A stretch of 64,000 nt of DNA, taken from the NCBI GenBank assembly GCA_002633005.1, contig NMRA01000280.1:336029-400028 (forward strand). The letters are read 5' to 3'. Below the pieces are notes generated by a model. That model was given only the letters and a program-made list of their open reading frames with translations, was not told the origin of the DNA and did not search any database. This document shows, piece by piece, positions 13,963 through 25,002 of this stretch (its first letter is position 1; every line of letters starts with the position of its first letter). Source of the stretch: Phoronis australis (lineage: Eukaryota > Phoronida > Phoronidae). Both the position numbers and the translations under genes were made by a program.

Positions 13963-15177
13963 TCATGGAAGTTCGTTGATTGTACTATCGTGCCTTGTCT
14001 TCCGTTGGAAGCCTTCGCTGTCTTCGATTCCACTTGCCTTAGTGGAGTTCGACAAGGCAGCGGTGCGATTGAAGTCAATGCTGGCATACATGTCAGTACG
14101 TTTCGTTGGAGACTCAGGAAATGTCAGACTAGTTGGCGAGTGTGTCTGTCCTGTGTCACTTCCATTATCAAGATCGAGTTCTATGTAGTTGATTCTGTTG
14201 ACCGTGGCTTCAACACTATGTGGCGCTCCTGCTGGTAAGGTGTGATATGCCGCTGATGCAGCTCCATTCAAGTCTACATTGCAATACATTCTCTGGTCTT
14301 CGGCACAAATGCTCCGCGAGTGGCTCGAGAGAGGACTGTCCCTGTCTGATGTGACATTCATGTAAACCGTGGCGGCTGCAGACGCAGAGTGGTCTAAATC
14401 TGCATATGCTAATGACGAGCTAGCACCAGCCATAGGCATGGACGGTGGATTATTCTTGACAGGATTCAGTTTATCTACATCAATGTCCGCATACTTTGTT
14501 TTCGTAGTCCCATTGCACGTTGGAGACTGCGCCGGTTCGAGTTCAAACAAGTTCTCTGCACTGCGCGGTAAGTCCAGTACAGCATAGTTAATAGTATGGC
14601 CGTTGGTGTGACTGTGATTCGTCACTGATGAATTATTCACCATGGACACCCGCACATGTGATGATTGGAGTGCATGCCTGTTACTGGCCTGCGGTACAGT
14701 GTTCATGTACCTGGGTGGTTGTGACTGGCGTGCAGCCCCATTAATGTACACTGTGTCTCTCAATATCTCGTCATTGCGACCGCCTGTGTCAGGGCTGTGA
14801 GAGCTAACGGATTCTGGCCGACTGTGTGAGGACGAGAAATGTTGGCGGTCTTCCTGTTGCCCTGCCATCTGAATACAGTCCTGCAGAGTATTGAACAGTA
14901 GCTCCGCCCTTTGACATTTGAACGCAAATATGCCTGGCCCTGTAGGACACCGACGACCACTTTCAAACGAGAAAAGCTCAGTTTCAAATCCGTATCGACG
15001 CAAGCACTTCAAAGGCCATTTAATTGGCTCGCGGTTCTTCTGAAGCAGTATTAACTCATTGTCTGATATCTCAATGAATCCTTCGTTGACTTCTCGACCG
15101 TGATCATCAACGTTCAACACATGAAACATGCGTGGGTTGATATCGTTCACATCCGGCTTAGCTTGTGCACACCCCAT
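13963..15177 (-). CDS. FRS2: FRS2-like adaptor (FGF receptor substrate), complete
   Basis: This is a membrane-anchored docking protein that binds activated receptor tyrosine kinases and recruits Grb2 and SHP2. The 404 residues start MGCAQAKPD, an N-myristoylation signal with Gly2. An IRS-type PTB domain spans about residues 16-105, with ELILLQKNREPIKWPLKCLR and RRYGFETELFSFESGRRC as near-exact FRS2 family blocks. The tail carries Grb2-type YxN sites at Y144, Y157, Y272 and Y298. SHP2-type sites are Y331 (NYIELDLD) and Y364 (MYASIDFN), aligned with vertebrate Y436 and Y471. Extra YAxLD/YADID motifs lie at Y198, Y229 and Y258. The C-terminus QRKTRHDSTINELP matches the family end. At 404 residues it is shorter than the ~500 of vertebrates, mainly in the middle of the tail. 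The coding region is one exon, whereas I recall vertebrate FRS2 splitting the PTB. A CACAG acceptor at 15194 means at least one upstream noncoding exon. Confidence 0.95.
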   Translation of the reverse strand: MGCAQAKPDVNDINPRMFHVLNVDDHGREVNEGFIEISDNELILLQKNREPIKWPLKCLRRYGFETELFSFESGRRCPTGPGIFAFKCQRAELLFNTLQDCIQMAGQQEDRQHFSSSHSRPESVSSHSPDTGGRNDEILRDTVYINGAARQSQPPRYMNTVPQASNRHALQSSHVRVSMVNNSSVTNHSHTNGHTINYAVLDLPRSAENLFELEPAQSPTCNGTTKTKYADIDVDKLNPVKNNPPSMPMAGASSSLAYADLDHSASAAATVYMNVTSDRDSPLSSHSRSICAEDQRMYCNVDLNGAASAAYHTLPAGAPHSVEATVNRINYIELDLDNGSDTGQTHSPTSLTFPESPTKRTDMYASIDFNRTAALSNSTKASGIEDSEGFQRKTRHDSTINELP

Positions 15178-15193
15178 GATGTAAGGACACTAC
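15178..15193 (-). other. 5' untranslated part of the FRS2 coding exon, with splice acceptor
   Basis: On the minus strand the sequence reads TTCTGTTCACAG|GTAGTGTCC and reaches the FRS2 ATG within 16 bases of the acceptor. The pyrimidine-rich stretch before CACAG and the lack of upstream FRS2 similarity point to a noncoding first exon further right. Confidence 0.6.
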
Positions 15194-15866
15194 CTGTGAA
15201 CAGAACAACAGGGTTATGAAGTTGTTTGTAAAGCATACGATTTTTGAGATGAAACTAAAGGCAGTTAGAATTTCACCTGTAACTTTCCAGCAATGGCTCT
15301 TTGTATAGCATGGACAGTCCTCATTGTAGTTGCAGGGTTATCACCTAACTGTCGAGGTGATACAACTTACATGTCAAGTCGCAGTAACTGGTCACTGACA
15401 AGAACTTTGTTTATAGAAGGAAACTGAACCGTAGACACCATGGGTGACCGACAGTGCCAAATGCTGTGTCTGTATATAACTGACTGAATTATTATTCCGA
15501 TGTAAAGAAGGGGAAGCGGAAGACAAAAATGATTGTGGCAAAAATCTAATCAACCTTTGCTTGCCTTTTCTGCACCTCTCCATTTTTGTTTCAATCTTGC
15601 AAGCGTTGTTTGAAAAGCCATGTAAATCACTGATCCAGTTTCAGTTATCTCCCATGCATCACGTCTACAACTACGAGTTGCGCAAAGTGTATAATAGAGC
15701 TGCATGCAATGAGGGCAAATCCAGTAAAATTTCACCAATTGTGGACCTAGGAACCTCACTGTGGACAAAGCAACTGCCAATATTGACATTTTCTCATTTC
15801 CAAGATCTTCTTGCGCTGTTGTGAGTGCCCAGTACTTTTCAAAATTCCTCTGATGGTGGATGTATA

Positions 15867-15984
15867 AAACCCGGCAAATAGTCGGATATAACGTGCCAAC
15901 ATTTTGAGAACCAGTTTGATGCCCATTATTCAGTGGGGAAACTGGTTCTCAAAATGCGGGCAGACGTTATACGCGACTACTACC
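15867..15984. mobile_element. ~115-bp perfect-hairpin element, copy 1
   Basis: The two halves are inverted: GTCGGATATAACGTGCC plus TTTTGAGAACCAGTTT on the left, and AAACTGGTTCTCAAAA plus GGGCAGACGTTATACGCGAC on the right. The centre, CCCATTATTCAGTGGGG, is also shared with the copy at 45170. It is a foldback element with almost no unique interior. Confidence 0.75.
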
Positions 15985-16699
15985 CAAAATTCTGAATACT
16001 GTAAAGCATTAATTTAATGAGCTATATCAAAATGAAAATGATTAAGTAATTCCACCTGACGTTTTGTCTCTTAAATTGGTGGGATTTTACCCTTTATGTA
16101 GTTAAGAGAGTTTATTTATCAACCATCACCATTGTTCAAGTTGTATTTTGCTCTGATAAATCAATCTGATTATTCTCCTTACTATGATAAGATTCTATGC
16201 TCGATACCAACAAAAATATCGAAATCACTAGTGACTCAAGGACAAGCTTTAGTTTATTGGGTGGGCCAATACTAAGATTGCAAAAAATGGCCCATGTATA
16301 CATTATCTGTTGCTGGGTAATTCAATAATAATTCAAGATCAGATAACAGTAATGTTTTTAGACCTAATCGCTTGTGTTAAGATTTCTACATTGACAGCTA
16401 CATAGCACCAAAACATACTTTTACATTTATTTTGTAGATAAGCCAAGAATAATAAACTGTCCTGTTTCCTAGGAAACTCTGCTGGTTTGCCACTCACTGG
16501 GGAAAGTCTACAAACAATGTTTTGATTGTGGTTCCTGTGTGCCTATATTTGGGAAGTTTCATGAGTTATTGAAAATTCTGGATAAGTGTTTGGCCTGAAC
16601 TTCCCTGTCAAGAGATCAAACATCAGCAGCAAAGTTTTCAACTGACTAATGTCCAAGGAAACTCCATCATGAAGCAAACACTGATAAAACTAAAGGGCC

Positions 16700-17087
16700 A
16701 TCCACACATCCACACACAGACTAACTCTAGAACCAGTTACTCCTGGAACAAATTGTTGCTATGTTTAAGTGCTGTCTGGACGCTATTTAAACTAGCACAA
16801 CTTACGCCAATTGTGAGGACTTATTGGACACATAATCCACGTGGGTAACTTGTTCTAAGGTAACTTGCGTCACTTGTAAATCTTGTGTGGCTGCAAAAAA
16901 GGGGTAGGGTGGAAGTAATTATCAGCTGTGGTTAGACAGACGGGTTTTCTCTTGTGTGGCGTAATGGCATCAGGTTTCATTGTCACGCACAGAGCGACAA
17001 CATTGGCCTAACCCTAGTTCTTGGACATGTGTTACATGGGGTAAGTTGCACTAGTGCAAGTTGTTCTAAGGTAGGCTGTGTGTGGAT
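16700..17087. mobile_element. ~390-bp element with ATCCACACA termini, copy 1
   Basis: The start ATCCACACACAGAC and end CTGTGTGTGGAT are inverted. Inside, CCAGTTACTCCTGGAACAAA, TTGTTCTAAGGTAACTTGCG and GGAAGTAATTATCAGC recur in the copy at 18799. Both copies are in the same orientation, about 2.1 kb apart. The 93-codon frame over the right half is incidental. Confidence 0.75.
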
Positions 17088-18536
17088 GGGACTTAATATT
17101 TTCACATCCTGGTCTCGCAAAAGGTGAGGACTAAATATCAATAGAAGATATAAATTCCAAAGTAAGAAGGTTGACGTACTGACGCTCATTTTGCACTGCA
17201 TTGGCAACTGGCTACCCTTAGTTAACAAGAACATAAACACCCTAGTCTTGCACTTAACCATCACACTTGCCGCTCACTAGACTGAATTTTCTCAAAATAG
17301 AGGACCCTGGCAGTCCAGGATTCATGATCACCATAGTGAACCAATTTTCATCCATCAAGCAACAGACACTAATGACATTTTCCCACCAAGGATGTCTTTT
17401 AAAAGTTAATTAGTATAAACAGACAATTACAAAAAACATTCACACATGCTTCACACACACCCCACCAAGTCAACATACAAAAGAGGACAGTAAATGCAAA
17501 CTGCAAAGTGAGCTAAGAGCTTTCCCATAAGCTTCAACATAACTGATGCTGAAATCCCACGATGACGAAAAGGTCAGCAAAGCTATCACAAGGTGGTGCT
17601 TTGCAACAACATAATGCAAAGGGTGTGCATACCTTCACTTAAAAAATACAATGATAGCACTATGTGCTAGTTATAAAATTGTGAATGGCATTCTCAACTA
17701 AAACAGACCGGTGGTGGCCTGTTCTAAACATGATTACTGCAGCTGAAGCATCAAGCCATGTCTAACTGAAGGTGAGGTCAAAGGGCAACAAGAAAGTCAA
17801 AGACCAGTACAATCATGTAAAACTGGGCTGAACTAGAATACAGCGAAACTCGAATCTTGCTGTATTAACCCAAAATGCCACAACATGAGTCAAGAACTTA
17901 GGTATTTTGCGCCACTGAAGTACAAGAAAACGAGTGAATAAAGCAAATTCGCCTGGTTAATTTTGAATTGAACAGAATTGCCTTTCAAGTCCGCTACTTT
18001 CTATACCATTGTAATCAGGAATTTTCCCCACGACCATTCACCTCGACGGTTTCCAACATGACCATTGACCAGGGCGAAAATGTGCCTGATATTCCAAAAT
18101 AAGGCCAGCGAAAAAAGGACCTGGCATTCTTACCTCCTAAAGAAAGGAGAGTTCCATCACTTTGCAATCCTGGATGGCCATATTGTACAACTGACACAGT
18201 GTTCATGGAGGAGGGAAAGTGCACATAGACAATCTATCCATTCTGTTATTCACACCTTATTATCCATGGTACATTAGAGGCACATCATCAGAAAGCTATA
18301 AACTATTGCAAAGCTGTGCTGAGATTATCTGGACGGGGTAATTAGTTTCTGCTGAGATGAATAAATTAAAGGCACTAGAGGCTGACGAGCCATTTTTCCA
18401 TACACAAAAGATGACACTAAAAGACAACATAAAAGAAGTCTCAAGAGTGAGGAATGGCTTATCATGACTTTCCTCCGTGAATAAAAAACATGTTGAAAAT
18501 GACCTTCCCTCCAATTTTGTATTAAAACAGATATGT

Positions 18537-18785
18537 TAAATAATTAGTGTTATGCCTGGTCAGTCAACAGGATATACAAATTCATTAAATAATTAGTGTT
18601 GCCCCTGGTCAGTCAACAGAGTCCACACATTCATTAAATAAATAATTAATGTTTTACCTGGTCAGTCAACAGAATACACAAATTCATTAAATAATTAGTG
18701 TTGCCCCTGGTCAGCCAACAGAATACACAAATTCATTAAATAATTAGTGTTATGCCTGGTCAGTCAACAGAATACATAAATTCAA
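18537..18785 (+). repeat. Minisatellite, five units of ~48-53 bp
   Basis: Each unit begins TTAAATAATTAGTGTT and contains CCTGGTCAGTCAACAG and ATACACAAATTCA. Unit starts are at about 18537, 18585, 18634, 18687 and 18736. The third unit has an extra AAAT. The array ends only about 14 bp from the element at 18799. Confidence 0.9.
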
Positions 18786-18798
18786 TCACCAAAGTACT

Positions 18799-19193
18799 GT
18801 CCACACAAAGACTTACCCTAGACCAAGTTACTCCTGGAAGAGTTGTTGCTAGGTTTGAGTGCTGTCTGGACACTATTTAAACTAGTGCAACTTACCTCAC
18901 TTGTGACAACTTACTCCATCTTATCGAGGTGGATAACTTGTTCTAGGGTAACTTGCGCTACTTGCTATTGTGGTGTGGCCGCAAACGTGGGGTAGAACGG
19001 AAGTAATTATCAGCCGCGGTTACATACAGACAGGTTTTCTTTTGTGCGCTGTCCTCACATAAGGTGTTCATTGTCACGTAAAGAGTGACAACTTCCACCT
19101 TACCCTAGTTATCAGATATGTGCATGTGGACGCTCCACTTAAAGTGTGATATGTTGCTCCAGTGCAAGTTGTTATAAGCTAGGTTGTGTGGAC
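18799..19193. mobile_element. ~395-bp element with GTCCACACA termini, copy 2
   Basis: It is bounded by GTCCACACAAAGAC and the inverted GGTTGTGTGGAC. Internal blocks CAAGTTACTCCTGGAAGAGT, GTGCTGTCTGGACACTATTT and GGAAGTAATTATCAGC align along the full length with the copy at 16700. It is noncoding. Confidence 0.78.
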
Positions 19194-19199
19194 AGAACT

Positions 19200-21535
19200 C
19201 AAGTTAGTCAGGTGTGCACACATTGCCTTTTTGTGCCTGACCTATCTGGTACTTTCTCTTTAGGGTCTTTCTTCCTAATGTAAAGCCGGCTATGTTTTGC
19301 TGAGTTGCGATCAGTGTGAAAGCCAAACTTCGTTGCTGGATTGATGTTAACAGCACCAGTTAATTGCACAAGTGGATTTTACATCAAAGTGTCCATGCTG
19401 TGGTTGGGTATGAACGGTCAACTTCGGTCTTTTTGAAGTTATCAGCAGGGGCAACTGCTATCCGAGTGTCAACAAGGGGGAGTGCTGTCACTAATATTTG
19501 TTAATATCTTGCTCAATTAATAATGACCAGTCAAATGAAAATCGGTAGTATGTTGCTTACTCTACAGACAAGTTCTCAACCTGCTGCATTAAAATAGTCT
19601 TAACGAATGCAGAACGCCCATGCTGTACAAAAACCTAAGGTGAAGGTCACCTTATGCGTCTGTGATACCTTGGTAGTATCCTGTTTGGTCTCTCAACCTA
19701 CCTATAGAATGCACGCTGAGTATGGGAACGTGACAACCCAATGTGAGAGACAAGGCAATAAGTTAGATGATGATAGCGTCACCACCGTTTAGTTCGACAT
19801 CGACTACTGAGGTCAGGATGACTGGCTCTATTAAGTTCTCTGTTAACATTAACTTTCTCTCGTAGCGGAGTTGAGTCTATATGAAAGGACCTTTTCTAAA
19901 GTGCAGTGCTTTGGGGTTTAAATCTACATGTACTGGTAGTAGAATGAGAACTTCAAAATTTGTCTGAAAGCAACGGTTGCAAACATGATCTCCCCATAAA
20001 GTTCTGAATCAAATTTCTCCAAAATCTTCTGAGCTCTTTTGAAGTATCCCCTGTTGAACTGTTTTGTTTTTGAAGATAAAATTATTTTTTATCCTTTTTG
20101 TTTGTGTATACAACATTGACGTTTCTTTATAAAGAAACATTTTCTTGAAAAACAAAAGTTAAAGTGTTTCATACACAGACAACACCACCTGCCAACAAGG
20201 TTGAAGACATCCAAATTAACCTTTCACACAACATGGAAGCTCCAGTGTTAAATCCAGTTATGGTAATTTGTGACTTTAACTACCATAAAAGACTGACAAC
20301 ACTGCAACAACACCCACACATAGACATTAGTGGGAAAGTCCTTTAGACCAGTCTGAAGCATGTTACACACACTTTAATTATATGCCAAATTAGCCAGTCA
20401 ACAACAGAAGCTAGGACCACAACTGAAAACTCCACCTGTTACCTTCAGATAAGCACCAGTTGAACATGGAACAGCACTTGGCAAGGATTATATATAAAGC
20501 TAAACTTCGAATGCTTTGACAAAAAAGTGCTAATTTACAAATTATGAACTTAACAAGAAATTACCTCAACTATCGCTCTGCTGACAACAGACTGAACATT
20601 TGCAAACAGTTTGCTGCTTCAAAGTAAGAGGAACCAGGTTCATCAGTTGCTAGACAGTGTTTTATCAGTGAAAACACAACTGCTTGCACACCCAGTACTG
20701 GGCATGATATCTGATAAGGTGACCTGAATGTTTCAACCCAGTTCACATGCTCACTAACTATGTAATGCATGTATGCAGGCTGAGGTTTCATTAAAAATGC
20801 ACCACATGCATGCATTATAAAGTATTTCAAAAGAAACCCGATTCTGATCAGCAATCATCAAAAAGGTAATAACGGAAAGTCTGGTGTCTGGGGGTAATGA
20901 GGATGACATTCTGACATTTTGCACACTAGATCCAATCCCTCAAGGAATAATGAGAGTTCAGGATAATGAGGTCCTGCCTTGAACACACTCATAATGTTGT
21001 ACTTGCCTCTGCATACTCTTGGAAAAACAATGAAATGCATTTGCTTATTGAGCTATGCTAAATTGAAATATAATTTTGGATTAACATGAAACCGCGAGCA
21101 GTTTCACTGGCAAGTTAGAGAGACCATCTATGAAGAGAACATTTTCATCAGCAGTTTGTCCATTTCCTCACCACCAAGTTGCTTTTAAGCAAAATTAGAT
21201 GTCAAAATACGTTCATTCTCTGTCATAAGTTGATTAATGTGTCAACAAAGAAAGGCCTTGTAGGTGTGTCATTTAAGTAAGCAGCCTAGCTGCAAAAGTG
21301 CCAGCAAAAATGCCAACAGTTTAGGGGTAACTCAAGCTACCAGCAAATCACTTGTAACGGCTGATATTACTGGCATTTCAGGTGCTAGTAAAAGTGCTAG
21401 TGAAAATACTAGTGTTTTAGCCCGTTTGAGAATAGGGTATTTACTCAGTAGTAATTTTGTACAGTAAAATTTCACCACTTTACATCATAGAGGGCAAGTT
21501 AATGAAGTTTTTTAAAATGACAGATCAAGAGAAAC
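19200..21535. other. 2.3 kb without a recognised gene
   Basis: No coding similarity was recognised. At about 21290-21420 short words of the type GCTAGTAAAAGTGCTAGTGAAAAT repeat imperfectly, giving a low-complexity Ser/Ala/Lys frame that I take to be noncoding. Confidence 0.4.
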
Positions 21536-21539
21536 AGTG

Positions 21540-22412
21540 ATACATCAAATAATAGATGCCTATCTGCCAAATTTTATGAAAATCGTTGAGGACCTTTGAC
21601 GATACAGAGGTAAACGTAACAAACTAAAATTGCCACTAGGGGACACACCGTTAGTCGGATTGGTCGGAAAGTTTGCTCATGCAAGAAAAGAACACATACA
21701 TCAAAGAGTTTTGGACCAGCGGATGCCGGAGAAACGTCAGACGGACGGACGCTGGACTGATGGACAGGGATAACGATATAAAAAACTAAAACTGCCATAA
21801 AGAGCCACACCTACAGCCGGATTGGTCTGAAACTCGTCGTCATTCATTATCATCTCCATAGGAACATCTGCCACATTTCACAAAGATCGTCCAAGGAGTG
21901 AAGGAGATACAACCGAGGATGCAAAAAAATTGTCACTAGGGGTCACCACAGCTGTCGAACCCGTCCGAAAATTAATGTCAGCCCGGTCTTTTCATCAAGA
22001 AAACATCGACCAATTTTCATAATGATCCTTTGAGCAGTTTGGCCGATAGGAAGGTAGACGTCAAAATACAAACTTTTTTTTTTTTTAATTGCCACCAGGT
22101 GGTGCAGAATAGGTCAAATCCGTCTGAAAACGGAAGGCATCATCATCTCTTAAACAGAAACTTATTTGCTAAATTTCACGCAAATCCATCACGGAAATCC
22201 AAAGATACAGAGGCAAATGTATAAAACTAAAATTGCAACTAGGGAACAGAGCAGTAGTTGAATCGGTCTGAAACTCGTGGTCGTGTGCCGTCAGCTTCAT
22301 AGATACACATCTGTCACAATCCTGTAAGGGGTTTAGGAGATGCAGCCGTGGATGCTGCCAGATGCCTAGACAGAGATGACAGCAATACCACACGTAAATA
22401 CGAGGGCACATA
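21540..22412 (+). repeat. CCACTAGGGGGC-box repeat cluster 1
   Basis: Successive modules each begin with AATTGCCACTAGG-like boxes (21633, 22092 and degenerate ones near 21797, 21937 and 22234). Each box is followed by GTCGGATTGGTCGGAAAG or CGAATCCATCTGAAAA variants and a CCAAATTTTATGAAAATC phrase. The cluster ends in a degenerate version of the hairpin seen at 310-339. The modules are roughly 130-160 bp apart, so the element is itself built from a repeated subunit. Confidence 0.75.
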
Positions 22413-22414
22413 AT

Positions 22415-24005
22415 AAGGTTAAAAAGCTAAATAACACTGTTTATGATCTCCCAATGTTTTAGTCAGGACATTAACCTGTTCAGGTACAGGCTCAATGCCA
22501 ACTTTTGTTTTTAAGTGCACCTTCACGACCCAATCTTCACCCCTCCCTGATGTTCAAGTTCCCTAACACAAGCGCCCAGGACAGTAACCCAATGAGAGCG
22601 GTACTTAGAAAACTATACTGTTGACTGGACCACTGCCTTTAGCTACTATTACCATAAAAACTTTGTTGTTGGGAGTCACTCAACTTGCTTTCTTTCTCCA
22701 TCTGGCTAAGAAATGTGTGAAAACATAAAACATACCTGAGCTCTGCAATACTTAGAGTGAATTCCAAATGTTTATAGAAAAAACTGCATGTCTTTACTTG
22801 TAAATTTTCAGCACATTTTCACACCAATATTTTCTATGAAACTTCAGCGTCACAGGTTTACGTTGGCATCCTCCACTTAATTGATCCAGTTATCTGAATG
22901 AATTTTAAAAATACAGAAATGCAGAATACATACCGTACCATTCAGCACATTTCCATTGTCTATGATCCCTGGGACTCACAAGTATAACTTGGCATGCTCC
23001 ACTAATTCATCAATTCATTTGAAAGAAATTTTTAAGACTTACAATACATAAATCTTAAAAGACCTTCAAATATATATTTATATACAGACAACACATTCTT
23101 TCACATTGTCACATAACATATACTAATAGGTTCTAAAGAACAGGCAGTGACTCACAAGTTTGTGTTGGAAACTGTCAATCAGTTGTCAACACTGGCGAGG
23201 GGCAATCAAGAGCAGGTTGAGAGGGGGGTTATTGACTGTAAGGAGGACTTTTTGCAGTGAATTGGGGAATGGTACTGTTATGCTCCCATGGTCTAGTATT
23301 TTCATAAACCGGTAAATACACGTTTTGGCAGACATGTTATCCCAACTGGTGCTTGGAATCAGCAAAATATTTGACCGAGAAAATATTGAGCAATTACACT
23401 GAGCGCAACTAATCTACGCACAAGCCACGTAAATGTTACAATTGTCGAGGATTTGTTTCTCTTAAAACAATCAAGAGTAAAAAATATCAAGGAAATTGAA
23501 TGTCGGCATTTAAAACGCAAGATGGAGAAGTTCAATTGCTCGATGAAAGCACATTACATAAATACTGCGCCATTTACTATTTGTTCGTTATACTCTTTTC
23601 AGCAAGATCCATCCAATAACCTGTTTAGGCAATCTTAAACTACTGCCACAAGTGCTGTCATGGATAAGTATTTTTACAACCAACATGAGGTGCTGCAATG
23701 TCCTCTGAAGCAGTAAATTTCTGTTCTGATTGTTGTCCGGTGTTGACTTTCTTCATGTCTATTTCAATGTGAAACAGTGCATAAATTTCCACTGTCGCCA
23801 AGTCAACACAAGCATGACACGTGAGCGAATAAACTCAAAACTCAGACCTCGCTGAGGCCTCTCGGTACCGACTGAACTTGCTTGCTTTAAAGTGTATTAT
23901 TGCCTCACTTTTCATTCAACAAGAGCAACGTGGAGCGTTGAAATGCACCCACGAATGCACCGCTAATGTTGTGCTATTAGGGGTGTTTATTTGGAACATG
24001 AAAAT
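22415..24005. other. 1.6 kb without a recognised gene
   Basis: This is AT-rich sequence between two clusters of the same repeat family. No coding similarity or structured RNA was noticed. Confidence 0.4.
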
Positions 24006-24009
24006 TTGC

Positions 24010-25002
24010 AACCAGATGGCACAAAATATGTCGAATCCATCTGAGAACTTGTATGTGTCATCAAAGCTATTTACCAAATTTCATAAAAATCTGTCAAGGA
24101 ACTTCTGAAAAAACAAAGGAAAAAGAAAAAATGAAATTGCCACTAAGAGGCTATAAGCGCAAAAAACATAACTGCCACAAAGAGGCACCAAAGTAGATAA
24201 AGTCGTCGGAAAATCATCGTCAGACTTCCTCTTCCCATTAGGAACATAAATGCCAATTTCCATAACCATCCTTAGAGTGGTTTGGTTGACAGAAAGGCAG
24301 ACGACAAATAACAAGACTTGAAAACAGTAAAAATGGCTACAAGATGGCGCAAAATGCCTCGAATTTTACCGAAAACCGGATGATAGCGTCACCTCACTAA
24401 TACTGCCTAACTGCCAAATTTTATGAAAATCCATTGATGATCCTTTAAGATACAGAGGTAAACGTTAAAGACTAAAATTGCCACTAGGAGGCACACCTGT
24501 AGCCCACTCCGTCCGAAGTCGTCATCCTCTGTAGTCAACTTCATATAAATACACCAGCAAAATTCAATAAAGATCCTGTAGAGCATTAAGGAGATACAGC
24601 CATGGGCGCAAAAACAAACAAAACAGCCACTAGGAGGCGCCATAGCATTCCAAGTCATCGGAAAATCATCGTTAGCCGCCCTCTTCACAGTAAGAACATA
24701 TATGCCAACTTTCACAATCATACCTAGAGCGGTTTGGTTGAGAGAACGATGGACGCCAAAAAACAGACTCGAAAACAGTAAAAATGGCCACTAGGTGGCG
24801 CAAAGTACCCCGAATCCATCTGAAAATGGGAGGATGGCATCATCCCACTAATAGATGTCTAACTGCCAAATTTTATGAAAATCCGTTGAAGACCTCCAAA
24901 TCTACAGAGGTAAGCGCAAAAAAATTAAAATTGCCACCAGGGGGCACACCAGTAATTGGAGAGGTTCGAAATTCGTTGGCCAACATACTGGGCCACATGT
25001 AA
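24010..25002 (+). repeat. CCACTAGGGGGC-box repeat cluster 2, longest tandem run
   Basis: This is the longest run, with strong boxes at 24481, 24627, 24788 and 24934 and weaker ones near 24140, 24173 and 24335. Spacing between the four strong boxes is 146, 161 and 146 bp. Linkers alternate between a CCAAATTTTATGAAAATCC type and a GAACATATATGCCAACTTTCAC type. The frames on both strands here are repeat-derived. Confidence 0.8.
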
